From contig JAXGYZ010000003.1 in assembly GCA_040772005.1 (NCBI GenBank), positions 372,001 through 436,000 on the forward strand: a stretch of 64,000 nucleotides of DNA, in the 5' to 3' direction. The notes below the pieces were generated by a model that saw nothing but the letters and a program-made list of their open reading frames with translations, was not told the DNA's origin and did no database searches. This stretch comes from MWBF01 sp040772005. Lineage in GTDB: Bacteria; Chloroflexota; Anaerolineae; CG2-30-64-16. Of the stretch, positions 48,829-57,055 are shown in pieces (within the stretch, counting starts at the first letter, position 1; each line of letters starts with the position of its first letter). A program made the position numbers and the translations under genes.

Positions 48829-51800
48829 ATGGCATGCATAGATATGCCAGCAATCCGCCCATTCCACCCCGTCAAGTGGCTGCTTGTGCCCCTGGCCCTG
48901 TGCGGGCTGGTCGCGCTCTTGTTGGCGCGCGGTCTCGCACGGCCAGCGCCGCCGGACGATGCCCAGCCGGTGAATCCGGCGTACAGCGCCGCGGTTGGTG
49001 TGAATCTCAGCGCCGCGGAGCTGCACGATCCCGCCCTGACAGACACCCTTGCCGCGCTGGCACGGGCCGGCATCCGCACCCTGCGCTTCACGCTGCCCTG
49101 GGATGATATCGAGCCGGCACGGGGCCAGTTCGAGTGGGCCCGCTGGGATGCAGTCATGCACACCCTGGCGGAGTTCCCTGCGCTCCAGCCGGTCGTCGTC
49201 CTCGACCGTTCGCCCGCCTGGGCACGCGCGGCAGCCGACGCAGACAACCCCCTGGCCCCGCCGCACGAGCGGGCGGACTATGGGGCCTTCGTGCGCGCCG
49301 TAGCCGCCCGCTACGGCGCGCAGTTGCGCTATTACCAGGTCTGGCAGGAGCCGAACATCGCGCCCCACTGGGGCGCACGGCCTGTCGACCCCGCGGACTA
49401 CCTGGGCCTGCTGCGCGAGGCGGCAGCCAATCTGCGCGCGGCGGATGCCGATGCGGTCGTTGTGCTCGCCGCGCTCGCGCCGACGACTGAAGGCGGCGGG
49501 GCCAACCTCAGCGACATCGCTTACCTGGATGCGCTCTACACGCTCAACGCCGCGACATGGTTCGACGTCGTCGCGGCGCAGCCCTACGGCTTTGCGCGGC
49601 CGCCGGATGACCCGGCAAATCCGGCCGTGCTCAACTTCGGTCGCGTGCGCCTGCTGCGCGACGTGATGCTGCGCCACCGCGACGCCGCGACTCCTCTCTG
49701 GGCTGTGGCTTTCGGGTGGCGTGTACAGCCTGCAAGCGAGCCGGACGCGGCGCCCTCCTGGGAATCCGTGACCGTCGCGGAACAGGGCGAGTACACGGGA
49801 CAGGCGCTTGCGCTGGCGCGCCGCGAGTGGCCGTGGCTGGGGCGGCTGTTCTGGCCCGCGTACCGTCCCGCCGGAGCAGACGACGTGGCGCTGCGCGGCT
49901 TCGCGCTGAGCAATCCCGATGGCACAGAGACCCCTGCCTGGCAGGCGTTGACGGCGATCCCAACGGAGGCTGTGCTGCCGCCGGGCAGCCATGCACCCGA
50001 TCACCTCGCACTGCACTATAGCCCCGGCTGGCGCGTGACGGCCAGCGCCGCGGACCCGACCGCGGACGGCGACACGCTGGCATTTACCTTCTACGGGACT
50101 GCGCTCGCGCTGCGCGTGCAGGGCGGGCCGTATTGGGCCTACTACCGCGTGGCGGTAGATGGCGCGCCGGCCAACGCGCTGCCGGTGGACGAGACCGGTG
50201 CGGCCTACCTCGTCCTGCACGACCCGGCTGCGGCGGTCCGCCTGGTCACGGTGGCCGAGGACCTGCCGCCGGTGGAGCACCGCGTCACGGTCGAAGCGCA
50301 GGGCGGGTGGGGCCAGTGGGCGCTGCAAGGGGTCGTCGTAGATGGCGAGGAGCGGGGCCTGGCTCCGCGCGGCCGGCTGCTTGTGGCCGGACTGACGGCT
50401 GCTGTCGCAGTCGGTCTCGCCGTGCTGGCGTTCTGGTGGCATGCCTGGCAGCGGCTTGCCGGGTGGCTGCGGCGTCTGCTCGATCGCGCCGCGCGGCTGC
50501 CGGATGCCGCCCTGTGGGTTGCAGCTATCGCGCTGGCCCTGCTGTTCGTCGTCTCGCGCTGGGCCGTCGTGGACCTCGCCGCGCTGGCCGGACTGGGCCT
50601 GCTGTTCCTCATCCGCCCCGACCTCTCGCTGCCGTTCATTGCGGCTGCGCTGCCCTTCTGGCAGTCGCCCAAGCACATCCTCCGTTGGGGGTTGAGCCAC
50701 GCGGAGCTCTTCCTCGCCGTCGCCCTGCTGGCGTTCGTCGCGCGGTGGGTGCTGGCGGTGGTGACCTCACCTCCCGGCCCCCTCTCCTGGCCGCGGCCAG
50801 GAGAGGGGGAGAGGGCAGCCCGGAAAGCATCCTCCTGGCATTCCGACCTCGCGGTGCTGGCGCTGGTCGCGTCCAGCCTGCTATCGACGCTGGTCGCGGC
50901 GGAGCAGGGGGTTGCCTGGCGTGAGTTCCGCATCGTCTTCCTGTTCGGCGGGCTGTTCTACCTGCTCATCACGCGTGTGCCGCCGCGGCCGGGCGCAGCG
51001 CGGCTGTTGCCGTGGCCGCTCGTGACCGGGCTGCTGGCAGGCATGGTCGCAGCCAGCCTGGTCGGCCTGGGGCAGCTTGTCACCGGCGAGGGCCGGATCG
51101 ACGTGGAGGGCGTGTGGCGCGTGCGCGCGCTGTACGGCTCGCCCAACAACCTGGCGCTCGTGCTCGACCGCGGCGTGCCGCTGGTGCTGGCCCTGGCTGC
51201 GTTCCTGCCGTTGGCGGGCAGGTGGCCGCGCATCATCCGGGCGGGGCTGGCGCTCGTCACCGTGACGCTGCTCCTCGCGTGCGTCGCGACGTTCAGCAAG
51301 GGCGCGCTGCTGCTGGGCCTGCCGGCCGGGATCGCGGCGGTGCTGCTGCTCGGCGCGCGGCGCAGCGGGCAGCGCTGGCCGCTTTGGGTCCTGGGCGCCG
51401 CGGTGCTGGTCGGCCTGGCCGGGCTGCTGCTGCTCTTCCGCACCCCGCGCTTCGCTGACCTCTTCAACTTCGAGACGGGCACCAGCTTCCTGCGCGTGCG
51501 CCTCTGGCAGGCCGCGTGGCAGATGGCCCTGGATCATCCGCTGCTCGGCGTCGGCCCGGACAACTTCCTGTACGCCTACCGTTCGCACTACGTGCTGCCG
51601 AGCGCGTGGGAGGAACTCAACCTGAGCCACCCGCACAACCTGCTGCTGGACCTGTGGACGCGGCTGGGGCTGGTGGGTGTGCTTGCGGGCCTGTATGCGC
51701 TGGCAGTGGCATTCCGGTCGGCGTGGCGGTCGTTCCGTCGCGGCAGCGCGTACGCCTGGCCGCTGGCGCTCGGCCTGCTGGCCGGGTTTGCCGCGACGGT

Positions 51801-51942
51801 GCTCCACGGGCTCATCGACAACTCGCTCTTCCTGCCAGACCTGATGGGGCTGTTTGTGATAGCGTTGGGGCTGCTGTCGCTCGACTCAAGAAGTCCCATG
51901 CCGGGCGTGAGTTGCACAAACGGCCCGCAGACGTATAATTGA
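48829..51942 (+). CDS. fusion of glycosidase-like TIM barrel and O-antigen ligase (Wzy_C) membrane domain
   Basis: About 1037 residues. A signal anchor (LLVPLALCGLVALLLARGL) is followed by a GH39/GH5-like barrel (about 55-385), with the acid/base Glu in YYQVWQEPNIAPHWG. The nucleophile position reads PLWAVAFGW where xTEFGW is expected, so it may be inactive. A beta-sandwich domain follows (about 390-510), then a multi-span membrane domain with the Wzy_C/O-antigen-ligase marks (LTRVPPRPG, GVGPDNFLYAYRSHYV, LNLSHPHNLLLDLWTRLGL). A palindromic repeat lies in frame near 50778-50809. It may both bind and join polysaccharide units at the surface. The start is uncertain: 48829 or 48844. Confidence 0.8.
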   Translation: MACIDMPAIRPFHPVKWLLVPLALCGLVALLLARGLARPAPPDDAQPVNPAYSAAVGVNLSAAELHDPALTDTLAALARAGIRTLRFTLPWDDIEPARGQFEWARWDAVMHTLAEFPALQPVVVLDRSPAWARAAADADNPLAPPHERADYGAFVRAVAARYGAQLRYYQVWQEPNIAPHWGARPVDPADYLGLLREAAANLRAADADAVVVLAALAPTTEGGGANLSDIAYLDALYTLNAATWFDVVAAQPYGFARPPDDPANPAVLNFGRVRLLRDVMLRHRDAATPLWAVAFGWRVQPASEPDAAPSWESVTVAEQGEYTGQALALARREWPWLGRLFWPAYRPAGADDVALRGFALSNPDGTETPAWQALTAIPTEAVLPPGSHAPDHLALHYSPGWRVTASAADPTADGDTLAFTFYGTALALRVQGGPYWAYYRVAVDGAPANALPVDETGAAYLVLHDPAAAVRLVTVAEDLPPVEHRVTVEAQGGWGQWALQGVVVDGEERGLAPRGRLLVAGLTAAVAVGLAVLAFWWHAWQRLAGWLRRLLDRAARLPDAALWVAAIALALLFVVSRWAVVDLAALAGLGLLFLIRPDLSLPFIAAALPFWQSPKHILRWGLSHAELFLAVALLAFVARWVLAVVTSPPGPLSWPRPGEGERAARKASSWHSDLAVLALVASSLLSTLVAAEQGVAWREFRIVFLFGGLFYLLITRVPPRPGAARLLPWPLVTGLLAGMVAASLVGLGQLVTGEGRIDVEGVWRVRALYGSPNNLALVLDRGVPLVLALAAFLPLAGRWPRIIRAGLALVTVTLLLACVATFSKGALLLGLPAGIAAVLLLGARRSGQRWPLWVLGAAVLVGLAGLLLLFRTPRFADLFNFETGTSFLRVRLWQAAWQMALDHPLLGVGPDNFLYAYRSHYVLPSAWEELNLSHPHNLLLDLWTRLGLVGVLAGLYALAVAFRSAWRSFRRGSAYAWPLALGLLAGFAATVLHGLIDNSLFLPDLMGLFVIALGLLSLDSRSPMPGVSCTNGPQTYN
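50778..50809. repeat. perfect palindrome inside the ligase gene
   Basis: CCCCTCTCCTGGCC and its complement centred on GCGGCC, in frame (SPPGPLSWPRPGEGERA). The same type of repeat occurs widely in intergenic DNA of such genomes. Confidence 0.75.
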
Positions 51943-51945
51943 GCT

Positions 51946-52236
51946 ATGGATACCCGGACTCTGCTATTTAGCCGCCGACAGGATGTGCTCCGCCTTGCTG
52001 CCAAGCATGGGGCGCGCAATGTGCGCGTCTTCGGCTCGGTTGCGCGTGGAGATGCGCGGCCTGACAGCGACATCGATCTCCTGGTGGAACTCGAACCGGG
52101 GCGCAGCCTGTTCGATCTTGGCGGGCTGCTCTTTGATGTGCAGGCCCTGTTAGGCGTCGATGTTGACGTCGTGGCCGAGAACGGTCTCCGCCCTCGCATT
52201 CGCGCGCAAGTGCTGCAAGAGGCCATCCCCCTGTGA
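51946..52236 (+). CDS. MNT-type nucleotidyltransferase (antitoxin-like)
   Basis: A 96-residue minimal nucleotidyltransferase of the MNT group, with GSVARGDARPDSDIDLLVEL near residue 29 (the GS...DxD metal-binding pattern) and a second Asp in VDVDVVAE. MNT proteins act as antitoxins that adenylate HEPN ribonuclease partners. The partner gene follows directly but is destroyed (next feature), so the antitoxin is now alone. It starts 4 bases after the ligase gene. Confidence 0.85.
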   Translation: MDTRTLLFSRRQDVLRLAAKHGARNVRVFGSVARGDARPDSDIDLLVELEPGRSLFDLGGLLFDVQALLGVDVDVVAENGLRPRIRAQVLQEAIPL

Positions 52237-52352
52237 GAAGAGACCGAGGCTATTTTGATATCGATCTGGACATCGTTTGAGCTGTAATCGCGAAAGATCT
52301 GCCACCCCTCAAGGCCGCCATTGCAGCCGCTCTGCGGCAACTCGATAACTGA
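52233..52352 (+). pseudogene. HEPN toxin gene, internally deleted and interrupted
   Basis: Read from the GTG that overlaps the MNT stop, the frame gives VRRDRG, then directly YFDIDLDIV, a TGA, and AVIAKDLPPLKAAIAAALRQLDN. The second part is the usual HEPN C-terminus (YFGIDxDIVW..TEDLPxL...I...L), where TGA stands in place of the Trp codon. The central 80 residues, including the RxxxxH RNase motif, are missing. So the toxin partner is inactive. Confidence 0.75.
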
Positions 52353-52379
52353 CCTTCCAACTCTCCTGAAGGGCTAACC

Positions 52380-53309
52380 ATGCGTATACTGATTACCGGC
52401 GGCGCGGGCTTCATCGGCTCGCACCTGTGCGACCGTCTGCTGGCAGACGGCCACGAAGTCATCGCGATGGACAACCTGATCACCGGCTCGACCGACAACA
52501 TCGCCCACCTGGCCGGCAACCGGCGCTTCAAGTTCATCCACCACGATGTGACCGACTACATCTATGTGCCAGGTCCGCTGGATGCCGTCATGCACCTGGC
52601 CTCGCCCGCCAGCCCGGTGGACTTCGACCGCATCCCGATTCAGATTCTCAAGGTCGGCTCGCTCGGCACGCACAACGCGTTGGGCCTGGCGTGGCAGAAG
52701 GGCGCGCGGTTCCTGCTGGCCTCCACCTCGGAGGTCTACGGCGACCCGTTGGTCCACCCGCAGCCGGAGAGCTACTGGGGCAACGTCAATCCGATCGGCG
52801 TGCGCGGCGTGTACGACGAGGCCAAGCGCTTCGCGGAGGCCATCACGATGGCCTATCACCGCATCCACGACGTGGACACGCGCATCATCCGCATCTTCAA
52901 TACCTACGGCCCGCGCATGCGGCTGGACGATGGCCGTGTCGTGCCCAACTTCATCGGCCAGGCGCTTCAGGGTGCGCCGCTGACCGTGTACGGCGACGGC
53001 AGCCAGACGCGGTCCTTCTGCTTCGTATCGGACCTGGTGGACGGCATGGTGCGGCTCCTGATGTCGGCTGAGACGGACCCGGTCAACGTCGGCAACCCGC
53101 TGGAGGTCACCATCCGGACGTTTGCGGAGACCATCAACCGGTTGACGGGCAACCCGGCGGGCATCGCGTACAGGCCGCTGCCGACCGATGACCCGAAGCA
53201 GCGCCGCCCGGATATCACCCGCGCCCGCACGCTGCTCGGTTGGGAGCCGCAGGTGGCGCTGGAAGAGGGGCTGGCGCGCACGATCGAGTATTTCCGGGCG
53301 AAGGTGTAG
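52380..53309 (+). CDS. UDP-glucuronate decarboxylase-like sugar-nucleotide epimerase/dehydratase
   Basis: A 309-residue SDR enzyme of the UXS group, which converts UDP-glucuronate to UDP-xylose. NAD-binding motif GGAGFIGSHLCD at the start, DNLITGSTDNIAHL in the second strand, LASTSEVYGDPLVHPQPE near 118 and the YxxxK active site in GVRGVYDEAKRFAE near 145. The motif set (DVTDYIYVPGP, HLASPASPVDF) matches UXS. The product could feed a surface polysaccharide together with the O-antigen ligase-like protein nearby. Confidence 0.9.
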   Translation: MRILITGGAGFIGSHLCDRLLADGHEVIAMDNLITGSTDNIAHLAGNRRFKFIHHDVTDYIYVPGPLDAVMHLASPASPVDFDRIPIQILKVGSLGTHNALGLAWQKGARFLLASTSEVYGDPLVHPQPESYWGNVNPIGVRGVYDEAKRFAEAITMAYHRIHDVDTRIIRIFNTYGPRMRLDDGRVVPNFIGQALQGAPLTVYGDGSQTRSFCFVSDLVDGMVRLLMSAETDPVNVGNPLEVTIRTFAETINRLTGNPAGIAYRPLPTDDPKQRRPDITRARTLLGWEPQVALEEGLARTIEYFRAKV

Positions 53310-53343
53310 CTACAGGGCACATTGCAGGAAGGCAGGGTCAAGC

Positions 53344-53556
53344 ATGGAATACGTACGATTGGGTTCCACCGGCATACAGGTGTCGCGCATCTGCCTCGGC
53401 TGCATGGGCTTCGGCGATGCGGAGCGGTGGATCCACAAGTGGGTGCTGGACGAGGAGCACAGCCGGCCGGTCATCCAGAAGGCGCTGGAGTTCGCAGAGG
53501 ACGTCGCCTACCTGGAGGAGCCGTATGTGCCGCACAAAGTTGTAGGGGCCCTGTAG
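53344..53556 (+). pseudogene. aldo/keto reductase with central part deleted
   Basis: A 70-codon frame joins the N-terminal 49 residues of a YdhF/YcsN-like aldo/keto reductase (EYVRLGSTGIQVSRICLGCM, GDAERWIHKWVLDEEHSRP) straight to its usual C-terminus (EDVAYLEEPYVPHKVVG). About 265 residues, including the catalytic Tyr and NADPH site, are gone and the frame is kept. It has a normal start and stop and is followed by a strong terminator, so the rest of the gene once ended here. Confidence 0.8.
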
Positions 53557-53585
53557 ACCGGTCTATGTTCGCATCATGACGCGTG

Positions 53586-53619
53586 AAACGCCAGGGGCAC
53601 GATGAGGCCCCTGGCGTTT
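53586..53619. terminator. intrinsic terminator after the deleted reductase
   Basis: 13-base arms AAACGCCAGGGGC and GCCCCTGGCGTTT with an 8-base loop, followed by TTAC on the plus strand; the stem works in both directions. Confidence 0.8.
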
Positions 53620-53700
53620 TACTGTCCCTTACCGGTGGATGAGCGGCACCCGCACCTGGTTACCGAGCAAAGTTCGTGCACCGCGATGACACTTTGTTCA

Positions 53701-55212
53701 TCAGCGGAGGATCAGCGGCAGGAACAGATTTCTCAGTTGGGTCGCGGTCGGTGACGGCGTCATCGTGCTGGTCGGCGTCAGGGTCGCGGTCGGTGTGAGC
53801 GTCGGCGGCCCGCTGAGCACTGCGGCGATGGTGTAGCCGGGACAGGGGCAGCTCGGCGGCTTCTGCGGCGGGTAATTGACCGCGCTGACCGCGAGGAAGT
53901 ACGGCCCGCTGTCTGTGGCCTGCCAGAGGATGGCCGATGCGCAGGCCTGCGGGTCGGTCGCGCAGCGCACGGGGTCCACGTCGTCGTTCTGCGCCACTTC
54001 CACCCCATCCCGGTAGAGCACCATCAGCGTGTCTGCGCCGCCGGTCAGACTCGACGTGGCGACGCGGTAGAATTGGCCCGCGGTCAGCCCGTCAAGCCGG
54101 TACCAGTCCACATCCGTGACCTGGTGCAGCGAGTGAATCTGAGGCACCCCCTGCACGGCCAGCGGGCGAGCCTGCGCCTCCGTATCATCCGGCTCGAACG
54201 GGTCCAGCGGGCAGTCGCAGCCGCCGGGCCGCGTGGCGGTGGCCGTGGGCGTCGGCGTGTAAGTCGCCGTTGGCGACGGCGTAGCCGTGGCGGTCGCCGT
54301 GGGTGTGGCCGTTGCCGTCGGCGTGGCCGTGCGCGTTGGCGTCTCCGTGGCGGTGGCGGTGGGCGTGCGCGTCGGCGTGACCGTGCGCGTCGCCGTCGGC
54401 GTGGCCGTGGGCAGCGGGAAGATGATCGGGGCGGCGCCATTGGACAGCTTGCCCCAGTTCTGGTTGTACGAGTTGGTCGAGGCGTCGGCCCAGAACATGT
54501 GCGTCTGGCCGAACGTGGTCCCCAGGTCATCGTCCCAGAGCGCCCACGAGAACGGGAACTCCTGGCCCGCACTCAATGTGGCGAGGCCGACCATGGAGAC
54601 CGGGATCTTGACTTCGACGTTCCAGCCGCCGGTGACCGTCCGGGTGGCGACCGTCAGCGCGGTAATCTCAACCCCCTGGTAAGCCTGGCGGCCGTCCACA
54701 GCGACGGTGAACTGGTGCGTCGTTTCGCCCGTGCGGATGCCCAGCTCAAGCGTGTCGTCGCCCCAAATCTTCTCGCTGTTGTTGCCGATCAGGATGTCGT
54801 CGGTGACGGATGCGGCGAAGTAGAAGGCATCCGGCGCCCAGGCTGCGCGCAGGCCGGCGGACAGGTCTGCGTCATCGTCCAGGGTTCCCTGGATGAAGCT
54901 GGCATTGGCGGCCGTCAGGAGCGTCGGCGTTGCGGCCTGCCAGTCCACCAGGTTGCCGTCCAGCGCCGGGCTGCCCGAGGCCTGCAGCGCGGTCATCGAC
55001 CGGTTCAGGCCATCGGGCGTGACGGTCATGGTCGGCGTCGTGGTCTGCGTCGGCGTGACGGTGTGGGTCGGGGTTGGGGCGGCCGGCTTCGCCGTGGCTG
55101 CTGAGGTTGGTGTCGGTACAGCGGTTGCGGCTGCACGGGGCGCAGTCGTCAGCGTCAAGACGATCGTCAGGCCGGCTATGACGAGCATACGCAAGGGAAC
55201 ATTGACATGCAT
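53701..55212 (-). CDS. secreted CBM9-like + PPC-like protein with FLPLILR tail
   Basis: A 503-residue exported protein. A signal peptide (LRMLVIAGLTIVLTLTTAPRAAA) is followed by a Thr/Pro linker, a CBM9/DOMON-like carbohydrate-binding domain at about 75-265 (SPALDGNLVDWQAATPT, WGDDTLELGIRTG, WNVEVKIPVSMVG), a long TATATPT linker, a pre-peptidase C-terminal-like domain at about 350-465 (DPFEPDDTEAQARPL, GPYFLAVSAVNYP), another Thr/Pro linker and the C-terminal FLPLILR. Probably binds extracellular glycans. The ATG at 55212 has AGGAGGG upstream. Confidence 0.82.
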   Translation of the reverse strand: MHVNVPLRMLVIAGLTIVLTLTTAPRAAATAVPTPTSAATAKPAAPTPTHTVTPTQTTTPTMTVTPDGLNRSMTALQASGSPALDGNLVDWQAATPTLLTAANASFIQGTLDDDADLSAGLRAAWAPDAFYFAASVTDDILIGNNSEKIWGDDTLELGIRTGETTHQFTVAVDGRQAYQGVEITALTVATRTVTGGWNVEVKIPVSMVGLATLSAGQEFPFSWALWDDDLGTTFGQTHMFWADASTNSYNQNWGKLSNGAAPIIFPLPTATPTATRTVTPTRTPTATATETPTRTATPTATATPTATATATPSPTATYTPTPTATATRPGGCDCPLDPFEPDDTEAQARPLAVQGVPQIHSLHQVTDVDWYRLDGLTAGQFYRVATSSLTGGADTLMVLYRDGVEVAQNDDVDPVRCATDPQACASAILWQATDSGPYFLAVSAVNYPPQKPPSCPCPGYTIAAVLSGPPTLTPTATLTPTSTMTPSPTATQLRNLFLPLILR

Positions 55213-55521
55213 GGGGCATGCCCTCCTTTTATGCGGATGGGATATCGTCGTGCGTGCTTAGTATACACCCGATTCGCCTTTCTGTGCGGGCGGTTTTCCT
55301 GTTGGGGGCGCGGCCATCGGGGATAAACGGATGCGCTTGCGCGCCACGAATACTCGAATCGCGTGCGTTGCGGCGGAATATTCGTGTATTCGTGGGTGAT
55401 TCGCGTATTCGCGATGGCCCACGTTCGCCCTTTCTCTGTGCCGGCAGGTTATGCCGTTGCCCCCACCTGGTGTAGAATGACTTGACCTCGCAATCATCCC
55501 AGCGGCACGACAGGTGAGTGA
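55213..55521. other. intergenic region before the ANKH/MATE-like gene
   Basis: No gene is supported. It carries ATTCGTG/CACGAAT-type repeats (near 55340-55410) like those at 58297-58338 and a TAGAAT box near 55474 that may serve the rightward gene. Confidence 0.4.
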
Positions 55522-56838
55522 ATGCGGACGGATATCGCCGTCTCAACGACACAGGATGCACTGCCCATCTCGCACATCGCGCGCGCGTGGTGGCCGCTGG
55601 CCGCGAGTTGGCTGCTGATGAGCGCGGACCAGCCCGCGCTGAGCGCGATCGTCGCGCGGCTGCCCCAGCCGGAGATCAACCTGGCGGCATACGGCGGCAT
55701 CGTCTTTCCGCTGGCGCTCATCATCGAATCCCCTATCATCATGCTGCTCTCCGCATCCACCGCGCTGAGCAAGGACGTGGACTCCTACCGCCTCATCTAT
55801 CGCTTCATGATGATTGCGGGCGGGCTGCTGACCGTCCTGCACGCGGCCGTGGCGTTCACACCGCTCTACTATGTAGTCGTGCGGGACATCCTCGGCGCGC
55901 CGGCGGAGATCAGGGAGCCGGCGCGCATCGGCCTGCAAATCATGCTGCCGTGGACGTGGTCCATCGGGTACCGGCGGTTCCACCAGGGCGTGCTCATCCG
56001 GTTCGGCCAGTCGCGCGCGGTCGGCGCGGGTACGCTGGTGCGGCTGGTTGCCAACCTGACCGTGCTCTTCATCGGGCTGGCGGTCGGCACCGTCCCCGGC
56101 ATCGTCGTCGCCACCCTGTCGGTGGCCGCGGGCGTGATCAGCGAGGCAGCCTTTATCGGGCTGCGGGTGCGACCGGTGCTGCGCAATGACCTGCCGCTGG
56201 CCGAGCCGGTGCAGCCGCCGCTCACGTACGGAGTGTTCTTCGCGTTCTATGTTCCGCTCGTCCTGACGTCGCTGCTCTCCTTCCTCGCGCAGCCCATCGG
56301 CAGCGCGGCGCTGAGCCGGATGCCGTCCGCGCTCATCTCGCTGGCGGTCTGGCCGGTGCTGAACGGGCTTCTTTTCTCGCTGCGGAGCGTGGGGCTGGCA
56401 TTCAACGAGGTCGTCGTGGCGCTGCTCGACGAGCCGGGCGCCCGCGCGGGCCTCTGGCGCTTCACGCTATATCTTGCAGCCGGGTTGACCGCCGTCATTG
56501 TCCTGGTGACGGTCACGCCGCTCAACCGCCTGTGGTTCGAGCAGGTCTCCGCGCTGGCGCCCGACCTGGCGGCGCTCGCGCACAATGCGCTGTGGCTTGC
56601 GCTGCCGCTGCCCGCGCTGGCTGCGCTGCAGAGCTGGTACCAGGGCTCGCTGCTCCATGCGCGGCGGACGCGCGGCATCACGGAGGCGGTGGTCATCTAT
56701 CTGGTGACGAGCGCTGTCGTTCTCACGCTCGGCGTGATTACGGCGCTGGTCGCCGGAGTGTATGTCGGTGTGCTGGCGCTGATGTTGAGCCTGGTCGCGC
56801 AGACCGCCTGGCTGGGCTGGCGCGCGCGGCAGGTGTAG
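55522..56838 (+). CDS. multi-span membrane transporter, ANKH/MATE-like
   Basis: A 438-residue integral membrane protein with about twelve spans. The first, ARAWWPLAASWLLMSADQPALSAI, then AYGGIVFPLALIIESPIIMLLSASTALS with paired PxxxxESP and STA motifs, recall the ANKH (progressive ankylosis) branch of the MATE/MOP exporter superfamily. The second half repeats the motif plan (PSALISLAVWPVLNGLLFSLRSVGLAFNEVVVALLDE). The substrate is unknown; eukaryotic ANKH exports ATP or pyrophosphate-related anions. A large palindromic array lies right after the gene. It starts at an ATG behind a weak ribosome site. Confidence 0.55.
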   Translation: MRTDIAVSTTQDALPISHIARAWWPLAASWLLMSADQPALSAIVARLPQPEINLAAYGGIVFPLALIIESPIIMLLSASTALSKDVDSYRLIYRFMMIAGGLLTVLHAAVAFTPLYYVVVRDILGAPAEIREPARIGLQIMLPWTWSIGYRRFHQGVLIRFGQSRAVGAGTLVRLVANLTVLFIGLAVGTVPGIVVATLSVAAGVISEAAFIGLRVRPVLRNDLPLAEPVQPPLTYGVFFAFYVPLVLTSLLSFLAQPIGSAALSRMPSALISLAVWPVLNGLLFSLRSVGLAFNEVVVALLDEPGARAGLWRFTLYLAAGLTAVIVLVTVTPLNRLWFEQVSALAPDLAALAHNALWLALPLPALAALQSWYQGSLLHARRTRGITEAVVIYLVTSAVVLTLGVITALVAGVYVGVLALMLSLVAQTAWLGWRARQV

Positions 56839-56852
56839 ACCGCATTCACCAT

Positions 56853-57036
56853 GTAGGCCGGGTTGCCAACCCGGCCTACCGCCGGGTCGAAGCTGGCCGG
56901 GTTGCCAACCCGGCCTACCGCCGGGGCGAAGCTGGCCGGGTTGCCAACCCGTCCTACCGCCGGGTCGAAGCTGGCCGGGTTGCCAACCCGTCCTACCGCC
57001 GGGTCGAAGCTGGCCGGGTTGCCAACCCGGCCTACA
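56853..57036. repeat. five 39-base palindromic tandem repeats
   Basis: GGCCGGGTTGCCAACCCGGCC occurs at 56856, 56895, 56934, 56973 and 57012, exactly 39 bases apart; the 15-base parts between are nearly identical (TACCGCCGGGTCGAAGCT). Each unit folds as a hairpin. The array lies between two transporter genes and ends just before the ribosome site of the second. Confidence 0.92.
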
Positions 57037-57055
57037 TAAACTGCAAAGGAGCATC

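Noticed and set aside
56853..57036. CRISPR array
   Set aside because: Five regularly spaced units look like one, but the spacers are almost identical, only 15 bases long, and no cas gene is present.
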